NCBI GenBank assembly: GCA_035048485.1
Contig: CM068587.1
Span: forward strand, 55,113,501 to 55,177,500
From: Pteria penguin
Taxonomy: Eukaryota; Mollusca; Bivalvia; Pterioida; Pteriidae
Reading direction: 5' to 3'
DNA: 64,000 bases
The notes beneath the pieces were generated by a model. It was not told the DNA's origin, made no database searches, and saw only the letters and a program-made list of their open reading frames with translations. The translations under genes were made by a program, and so were the position numbers. Numbering within the stretch: position 1 is the stretch's first letter; the number at the start of each line of letters is the position of its first letter. Below, one piece after another: positions 56,641-64,000 of this stretch.

Positions 56641-57410
56641 ACCATCAAAAGTTTTGTTCCCCCTTTACTTAAGGAGGAGAAGCCCGGACAACCTTTTCCG
56701 ATCCCACCCATTTTTCCCCATCCCAGGGGCCTGACCTCAACTTTGAAACCCACATGCATAACTACAAGCCACATCTTTTCATATGACACCATCAAAAGTT
56801 TTGTTCCCCATTTAGTTAAGGAGGAGAAGCCCGGCCAAGCTTTTCAGACCCCGCCCAATTTCCCCCACCCCAGGGGCCTGACCCCAACTTTGAAACCCTC
56901 ATGCACAACTACAAGCCACATATTTTCATATGACACCATCAAAAGTATTGTTCCTCATTTAGTTATGGAGTAGAAGCCCGGACAAGCTTTTCCGACCCCA
57001 CCCATTTCCCCCACACCAGGGACCTGACCCCTTCTTTGAAACCCACATGCACAACTACAAGCCACATCCTTTCATATGACACCATCAAAAGTTTTTTCCC
57101 CATTTAGTTAAGGAGGAGAAGCCCGGACAAGTTTTTCCGACCCCGCCCATTTTCCCTGACCCCAACTTTGAAAAACACATGCACAACTACAAGCCATACA
57201 CTTTTATATGACACCATCAAAAGTTTTGTTCCCCCTTTAGTTAAGGAGGAGAAGCCGGGATAAGCTTTTCTGACCCCGCCCATTTTCTCCCACCCCAGGG
57301 GTCTGACCCCAACTTTGAAACGCACATGCACAACTACCAGCCATACCCTTTCATATGACACCATCAAAAGTTTTGTTCCCCCTTTAGTTAAGGAGGAGAA
57401 GCCCGGACAA
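56641..57410. repeat. About 147 bp tandem array, 6 units
   Basis: ACCATCAAAAGTTTTGTTCC marks unit starts at 56641, 56788, 56935, 57081, 57213 and 57360: spacings 147, 147, 146, 132 and 147 bp. Units share AGTTAAGGAGGAGAAGCCCG, CCCAGGGGCCTGACCCCAAC and CATGCACAACTACAAGCCA. One unit has a 15 bp deletion. Open frames at 56584-56973 and minus 57104-57451 arise from it. Confidence 0.95.
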
Positions 57411-57436
57411 GGATGGACGGACGGACGACAGCGATA

Positions 57437-57658
57437 TAAAACAAAGAACAATTAACTCAGTATTCACAATATTTCGGTCTCCTGACCTTCTTCTAGTGAA
57501 TATTATTGGTGTTGGTGGCTTTTGGTGGTAATTTTTCATATATCGGTTATGAAATATGATGAATATTACATAACTTAAGCCACCAATATCAATAAAATTC
57601 ACTAGAAGGTCAGGAGACCGAAATATTGTGAATACTGAGTTAATTGTTCTTTGTTTTA
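57437..57658. mobile_element. Hairpin MITE nested in the compound element, 222 bp
   Basis: Arms of about 85-95 bp: TAAAACAAAGAACAATTAAC, TCAGTATTCACAATATTTCG, GTCTCCTGACCTTCTTCTAG and TGAATATTATTGG are inverted almost perfectly on the right, ending GTTCTTTGTTTTA. About 40 bp of AT-rich sequence separates the arms. Confidence 0.9.
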
Positions 57659-57740
57659 TGACACTTCCCTTCGGAGGACTATAAAAGATGTTTGACAGCG
57701 GTATAGCATAATACGCCCACATTTTTTAATGCGGGCGTAT

Positions 57741-59097
57741 AAAAAGTCGTATGCAGAATGCTCAAAAGTGCAAAAATATGGATTAATAATTGCTGATGGT
57801 GGCATAAAGTACAAAACAAATATCCGATAATGAGCGGAGCTTTAGATCTTGGATGAAGGTTCTATATGCTGCTATCAAAGGCTAGATTGATGATAGAAAA
57901 AGATTTAATCCTTTCCGGCAACCATGTATATAATATTCTTAGGCATACAATTATAGACAAAATAATTGCATATTGTTTTTCATGAAATTGAAAGAAAAAT
58001 GGCATTCTGTCTTTGATACAAGCTTAAGTTATAAAGATAATGCTGTTTAGTTTATTGATACGGAAACTAAGAATTCCTTTGATTCGTCTCAAGGATTGGT
58101 TATTCATATATCATCCAGGCAAAATAAACAATCATCAGAAAAATAAAAGTAAACCTGATTGTGAGAATGGATTTCTCCTGTTATCAAAACAATGATTTGT
58201 TGATACGCTCGCGGCCGATTCGCGGGGACCGGAAATGAAGAACGTGGACGCATATTTCACGGATATTGCGATCTGATCTGGCGGTGACTAAAAAAAAATA
58301 CAAAACATCTATTTTTAACGGACGCATGGTATCAAAAAGGAATTATTGTTATGGGGAATATTTTGTTTTAATCTGATGATAGTGATTTTTTAATTACAAA
58401 ATATCATTATTTTAAATGTTAATTCATATTTGTATAAACTAAATGAAGACAAAAAACCCTGCAATGTTCTCATGACATCTTAGGGGCTTCTGATTGATGC
58501 ATAAAAGACTCTGGACAACCAAATCATCTTAAGTTATTTCTCTATAATGTTACATGTAGCACGAAATTGTACACTGGGCGTTCTTGAAAATATTCTGTAC
58601 TAAAAACGACAGAGACTTCGAAAAACATTCAAGGATCAAATACGGCCGTATTTTGATAGAACTTACATTATTTTGCCTTCAATATTAATGATTTAATTTA
58701 CTTGTCATTAGAAACGTGGCAGAGTGAAAAACCTAAGTAATTGAGATAGCAATTGCCTCATTCGAGAGCAAGTCTTCTGCCGTGTTGAATTCGGGAATTT
58801 ATGGGAATAACGAGAACAGCACCAAAGCCGCAATAATCAGCAAGGGAACCTGTAACTTCTGTTATATTATTAAAAAGATATTGGTACAAGAATCCAATTT
58901 CTGTGGTAAACTAAGTTAAATACGGTACATATTAGAATTGCATTTAGGTCAAAACTTAGGTTCGTTATGTACAAAACAAACATGCGTCAAACATAATTTT
59001 GTGTAATAAAGATATATATATATAATACAGTATTAATATTTTGTCATCACTCAAGCAAAATGTTAGGTGAACCGCATTCTTATAAGAGATAAAATGA
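57741..59097. other. Unassigned AT-rich DNA
   Basis: About 1.35 kb with no gene, RNA or repeat family copy recognised. Confidence 0.5.
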
Positions 59098-59098
59098 A

Positions 59099-59357
59099 AT
59101 TGATTGATTGATTGATTGATTGATTGACTATTGTACTGCGTCTTTCCACGATTGTTTCACGTATATGCTGAAGACATCTATACGATGCACTGCATTAAAA
59201 TTTATACCTTTGCAACGGACCCAGCCGAAACAGCGAGGGATCTTTTGCGTGCCACGCCTACCGCCTCGGTTTTCACTGCCCCATCCAAAAAATAGGACGC
59301 GGCTTTGCCTTTCGGTCACGTGACGAGCACCCCACCCAAATCAGCTACGCCGGTTCA
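59099..59357 (-). mobile_element. tRNA-headed SINE with (TCAA)n tail
   Basis: On the minus strand: head ACCGGCGTAGCTGATTTGGG then CTCGTCACGTGACCGAAAGG; core AAAACCGAGGCGGTAGGCGT then GGCACGCAAAAGATCCC; 3' tail of (TCAA)n, visible on the + strand as TTGATTGATTGA at 59099-59127. Same family as 11008 and 62877. The B-box is degraded. Confidence 0.88.
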
Positions 59358-59476
59358 AAACGAAATTAAAAAACGGGTATGACACGGTTATCATTCAACA
59401 AATCCAACAATACAGAGACGGAACTTGAACACTTGCAATTTTAGTTTTAACATCATATCTACTTTCTGACTTTAAT

Positions 59477-59760
59477 GAGAATGGGAAACATTTTCCGTTA
59501 CCCCCCTCCCCCTTTAATCACAACCACCACCACCCACAAACACCACATTCAAAGCATGATGAATTACCTTAATATTCTAAGATCTAGCAGGGACGTATAG
59601 ACATATACGTCCAATCCTAAGATATCAATTGAGAATGGTAAACATTTTCCGTTACCACCACCACCCCATCCCCCTTTAATCACCACCACCCACAAACACC
59701 ACATTCAAAGCATGATAAATTATCCTAAAATTCTGAGATCTAGATTCTAATCCTAAGAAA
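59477..59760. repeat. Direct duplication of about 150 bp
   Basis: GAATGGGAAACATTTTCCGT, ACCACCCACAAACACCACAT, TCAAAGCATGATGAATTA and AAGATCTAG occur at 59479-59588 and again, slightly changed, at 59633-59745. Confidence 0.9.
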
Positions 59761-61655
59761 TCAAATCAGCGATATCCATGTGTTAAAGGATTTGTTTAAG
59801 TGTAATGAGCCAAACAAAATTATAATACGACCCCTTTGTCTCTCATCCCCATAGCAATTAAGAAAATATCCCTCTGTGATGGTCAGTTGCCGCCCATCCT
59901 AGAATCTCCGGATTTCCTCTATCCTGGTGGTATTCTTTTCTTCTATGCACCGTTATAATCTATTTATAGCTCCCGAGGGACTTCCCAAACCATCTCATTG
60001 TGTAACCAACAGCACCCTTCAGCATCATAAATAAATGCGATGTCTGTGATATCAGATTGGATTCCCCATCTAACAGCAGAAGATCACAGATCAAAAGCTA
60101 GCATCAGAGAAACTTGTTTTTCCTGTTAATTTAGGAAAATATGCAGTATACAAACAGGAACTATGCGCTAATTTCGGCTCCCACCGTGCGAATATTTACA
60201 AGGGAAAGGCTTAGGCGTTATTTATCGGATTATCAAAGGGCACTGTCCTAATTAACTTCAGATTTGGCGCGAAAAGGACACATTGTCAATTAGAAACTTC
60301 ATGCCATAAGACATAAGGCATCCAGAAATAAAGATCAATGAAAGTCAAATATGCCGGAAAAATTCCCTAATTTGCTATGTCACTTAAGTTGAAATTATCT
60401 TCATATTATATTGCTTTAATGACATTCGTTTGTTGTTGAGCTTCAGATGAACTCGAGGTTTTAACGATGATCTTGTAGCAGATAAACATAAAACTAAAAA
60501 ATATATATAATAAACTACTTGCTGAATAGCATGTAGCATTTATTTCAAAAATAAACAATGACCAGCTGTCATATTTCAGTTACTTATTAAACATGGTTTC
60601 TTATCGGCTGAGCTAGTCCATAAATCAACGAGAGTGTCGTTAAATGTCAGCTTAGTTTACCTCGTGATTGTTTACCGAATTACGTCTGGGAGGAGACGAA
60701 GATCTCCTTTGGTTCCCACCGTATGGCACGTCAACGCACAGTGCGCTCCAAAAAATAACTCCTCGCTTAGTTGAAACAGCAAAAAACACTTTGTGGATTC
60801 TTTTCCCAACAAACTGCTGAACAGAGCTTGGTTTGTAGGTGATAATAGTTCACTTACCTCCTCAAGAGGGTCTGTTGCGGTGGCGCATAGGTATTGGTTT
60901 TAGACAGTGTATGAGTCAGGTGCCGCCATTCTATAAATAGATTAATGAGGTAAATAATTTTGACATGACGTAAAACAACAGACAAACAAACAAAAAATCT
61001 TGAACATAAATGTTTATTTAGGTATTGAAGAGGTTCATCTTTCTCTTATCACTATCACCGAGATCTTCCACCTTAAATTTCTCTGAATTATTACAATTAC
61101 CGAGCGTAAAGCGTCGTTTTTGAATTGTATTACGAAAGCAGAGACAGAGATACCTGGGAACAACTTTTGAACAGTAGTGAGTCATTTACAGAAAGCGTTC
61201 TGGCAGACGATAAAACATCTCCACATGTTAAATATACATTTTCGAAGACACTTTCCCACCAACCAACAGAGAAAAGACATATGCATTAAATAACTGTGCC
61301 AGATACATTGCTTGGATAGTGATGACAAACGTTTTGATGATGTCAAGGCGTCTTAAGTACCAGGAAGTATGACACAACGAGGGGCATGGGCCGATTATGG
61401 AATGCGTGTGATTGTTTCACATAATGAAAGAACTAAATATATTGCGATGACAGCGGGTTGTCAAATTTCTGAAGCTGCAAAAATCTTTTGGGAATTATGA
61501 AAATATAACGTGCCTGAAGTTTTGGTTCCAGGTAGAAGTTGGTCGAGTTATTGGAGACAAATTCAAAATTTTTTAAAATTCGAAATTTTTTTTTCGATTG
61601 TAATACTCTGCAATTAATAAATTTTTCAGAATATACGTTGAAGAAAAAGTTCATT
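59761..61655. other. Unassigned DNA with a SINE relic
   Basis: At about 60905-60990, CAGGTGCCGCCATTCTATAA and GACGTAAAACAACAGACAAA plus CAAACAAAAA is a + strand SINE 3' part related to 32173. The rest is unassigned AT-rich sequence. Confidence 0.45.
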
Positions 61656-61656
61656 G

Positions 61657-61788
61657 GTGTCGAGGGACTGAACTCTCTGTTTTTCTGTCGGTATCGAGGG
61701 ACTCAACTCTCTGTTTTGCTGTCGGTGTCGAGGGACTGAACTCTCTGTTTTGCTGTCTGTGTCGAGGGACTCAACTTTCTGTTTTGCT
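61657..61788. repeat. 34 bp tandem repeat, 4 copies
   Basis: The unit is GTGTCGAGGGACTGAACTCT then CTGTTTTGCTGTCG. Confidence 0.95.
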
Positions 61789-62059
61789 GTATTGCCAAAA
61801 ATGATCTGTTACGAATCAAATATTTGTAGTACAGTTACTATATTGCCATCACTATATAAATGAAATAAGACAAACATGGAATACAACTACGAATGTCAGT
61901 GTGAAATGATGGAGGACACTGAGGAACCCAAAGGTAGCTACTGACTATCTGAAGGAACAATGGCGACCCTTCCGACATGTCTTGACCAGAGATGGAAACG
62001 AGATTACACTAAAAATAACATAATTTAGAATCATTGACAGAGAAGATGGTACCTTATAA

Positions 62060-62348
62060 AGGCTGTCACCGGATGGTACAGCATCACCCATCTACCTGAA
62101 GGTGTCCTAAGGTCGAATGGCTGTCACGTGACGGTACACCAGCACCCATCCACCTGAAGCATTTCTAAGGTGGAAAGGCTGTCACGTGACGATACAGCAG
62201 TACCCATTCACCTGAAGCATTTCTAAGGTCGAAAGGCTGTCACGTGACGGTACAGCAGCACCCATCCACCTGAAGGAGTCCTAAGGTCGAAAGGCTGTCA
62301 CGTGACGGTACACCAGCACCCATCCACCTGAAGGAGTCCTAAGGTCGA
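62060..62348. repeat. 58 bp minisatellite, 5 copies
   Basis: The unit is CACCTGAAGGAGTCCTAAGG, TCGAAAGGCTGTCACGTGAC, GGTACAGCAGCACCCATC. Each unit contains the E-box-like palindrome GTCACGTGAC, except the first, which is diverged. Confidence 0.95.
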
Positions 62349-62587
62349 AACAACATTATACAACAGATGATCAGAATATAAATAACGAATAATATATAGC
62401 AAAATGAGATGAGTGAAACTTCACCTTTCCTCATTTCAGTTTCCTCACAAATGCTTATCATAGTCCATGTAACTCTATATATTGATAGATAAGAAAACAA
62501 ATTCCTTAGAAAGTTGTAGAACGATAAGTGTTGATTCATCCGAAATATATTTACAATTTAATGAATGGGCAAGAGCTCTGTGTATGG

Positions 62588-62692
62588 CTTTTTTGTTTGT
62601 TTGTTTGTTTGTTTGGGGGGGATTTTGGTTTTTTGGGGTTTTTTTTTTTTGTTTTTTTTTTTTTTGTTTTTTTTTTGGGGGGGGGGGGGAGA
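62588..62692. repeat. T/G-rich low-complexity tract
   Basis: (TTTG)n passing into T-runs and two G-runs. Frames on both strands here are artefacts. Confidence 0.93.
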
Positions 62693-62876
62693 TTTTATAA
62701 TACGAAGAACAAAAAAGTGTTTGTGAAACACAGTTGCCCCTGGCGGCAACAAACGTTAGTAATGCTAGGTAATGATAAATTATTTACTTTAAAGGGGGGA
62801 TATAAAAGGATCTAATACTTTTAAGTAAAACGGAATTCCATTTTGGAAAGTATGCTAATACAGCAAAGATTATGAC

Positions 62877-63080
62877 GCCGGCGGCGAACATCAGTCGGTA
62901 AGGCGCTTGACGTGACCGAGAGGTCCCGGGTTCGAGTCTCGCCGGTGGCACGTCGGTGACCTGTATTCCGGATGAGGCATTGAAAAACCGAGGTCCCGTG
63001 TCACGGTAAATATGGCACGTGAGACCGAGGTCCCGTGTCACGATAGGCATGGCACAAGATCCTTTACTGCTTCTGGTCGG
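62877..63080 (+). mobile_element. tRNA-headed SINE with duplicated core
   Basis: The head, GCCGGCGGCGAACATCAGTC then B-box GGGTTCGAGTC, is followed by the core ACCGAGGTCCCGTGTCACGG and TATGGCAC. The core is present twice, at 62987 and 63024, a 37 bp tandem duplication not seen in the copies at 11008 or 59211. It continues into AAGATCCTTTACTGC. The 3' end is unclear. Confidence 0.85.
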
Positions 63081-64000
63081 TCCCTTGTATAGGTCTTATT
63101 TCCGTCCAACGGGTTAGACAGATTCCGTCACCATGGATGCCGTCACCATGGATGCGAAATAATTCCTGTGTGACGTAAACGAGGGGAAAATAAATAAAAA
63201 CCAGAAAAGCAGAGTTGACACATAACTATTTAGTATACATAAAATATTAACAAGTAATCTTTTATTCCAACGGCCCACTGTCTTCACCAAGGACAAAATT
63301 ATCTGCGCATTATTTTAAACGTGCATTCTATTTTCTTTGGAGTGAATAATTTCATTAAAAATAGTCTCGCCTGTACTAATGAAATAAAAAACATCCTCCT
63401 TAAATTACGTCACGTTATCGGTTTTATCAATTTCTCACGACCCGCAACTGCACAGATCCGTATGAAACATTTTCTTGAAATTTATATCGTAGCATTATCG
63501 CCCAGTCATATGGCTTTAATGAGGTTGCTATATATTTCTCAACATTACCAATGTCTGTTATCTTTTAGTGTATAATTTGATATCATTTTACTCACTGCAT
63601 TTCATTTCAAGGGTCAGACCATCGTGTTGCGGTTTACAGGGGTATCAAAATCTGTCGCATCTACGTATATTGCCTAATGAGCAGTATAAATGAGTGAAAA
63701 TGGACTAAATCTTGAATCCGTAACCATGAAACTTTTTTGAACTTTTTTGATGCGCCTATTAATTAAACTTGTCTTATAAATTACAGCTTACTGCAGCGTA
63801 AGTATAAATTTGGCACGTGACGAGTAAACATTGATGTAATTTGCAGGTGTACAAAGCTTTATACCACCTTTACCGAAAAACTATTTCATTTTAAAATGTG
63901 ATAAAACTTTGATTATATATATCAAGCTAGCTTGTTTTATGCCATCTTTTATCTATGAGTTTTTGTATCTCTCTCTCTGGTAAGCATTCCTATAAACTCG
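63081..64000. other. Unassigned AT-rich DNA
   Basis: ATGCCGTCACCATGG is duplicated near 63125-63150. A short CTCTCT run lies near the right edge. No gene recognised. Confidence 0.5.

Larger units (their letters stand above)
56591..57740. mobile_element. Compound non-autonomous element with internal 147 bp array
   Basis: Left end ATACGCCCGCATCATGTTTA plus AATGTGG; right end, as reverse complement, ATACGCCCGCATTAAAAAAT plus GTGGGCGTAT. The right end also forms its own hairpin. Inside lie six tandem units (see 56641) followed by ATGGACGGACGGACGACAGC and a nested hairpin element at 57437-57658. No transposase frame is present. Bivalves are known to carry non-autonomous elements with internal satellite-like arrays; membership of a named family is not claimed. 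Confidence 0.78.

Noticed and set aside
1..57410. CRISPR array suggested by many regular repeats
   Set aside because: Repeats are direct and contiguous with no unique spacers, no cas genes exist, and the DNA is eukaryotic.
1..64000. Retrotransposon or transposase coding region
   Set aside because: No frame shows reverse transcriptase, integrase or transposase motifs. All mobile elements seen are non-autonomous.

Overview
The window looks like gene-poor nuclear DNA from a marine invertebrate. A bivalve mollusc is the best guess. The base composition is AT-rich, and no open frame of gene length shows a recognisable domain. RNA polymerase III genes end in T-runs. Most recognisable sequence is repeats: tRNA-headed SINEs with (AACC)n or (ATTG)n tails, short inverted-repeat transposons, and a dispersed element that matches my recollection of a common oyster repeat. 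The species cannot be fixed from the sequence alone. No bacterial operon, phage, CRISPR array or rRNA is visible.

Layout. 1-1630 is a minisatellite of exact 93 and 84 bp units, cut by the window edge. 2.1-2.5 kb holds a 27 bp repeat and a Thr/Pro-rich candidate last exon. 3.9-4.9 kb is a 48 bp array running into a SINE; 5.7-6.1 kb is a dimeric 146 bp repeat; 7.6-8.0 kb is trinucleotide microsatellites. 9-11.3 kb has several SINEs. 13.2-14.55 kb is a 30 bp AT-rich satellite. 15.4-19.99 kb holds SINEs and short DNA transposons. 21.37-22.85 kb is the one cluster of confident genes: two identical tRNA-Leu(UAA) and one tRNA-Ala(AGC), all on the + strand. 22-25.8 kb is a run of short inverted-repeat elements. 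30.45 kb has a small secreted-peptide ORF behind a CCAAT motif. 35.1-36.3, 37.4-38.1 and 40.5-41.04 kb are minisatellites of 45, 48 and 60 bp. 38.3-38.9 kb packs three palindromic MITEs end to end. 46.35-47.05 kb is a segmental duplication with a MITE in one copy only. 49.74-49.94 kb is a complete SINE with an 11 bp target-site duplication. 52.7-54.0 kb is two adjacent minisatellites, one rich in TGACGTAA. 56.6-57.7 kb is a compound element: terminal inverted repeats around a ~147 bp tandem array with a hairpin MITE nested inside. 59-63 kb adds further SINEs and short arrays.

The genes do not form a pathway. The three tRNA genes supply translation; everything else with good support is repeat biology. 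The most useful results are: (1) a short inverted-repeat transposon family (CAKNGCGGAT ends, here called hAT5-like) whose 5 bp target-site duplication is seen in four copies and confirmed by an empty paralogous site; (2) a set of AATAGAC-ended palindromic MITEs carrying the CRE octamer TGACGTCA, which is far more frequent here than chance; (3) a 60 bp minisatellite apparently grown from part of a dispersed element; (4) the compound 147 bp element. I do not see a new multi-gene system and do not claim one.
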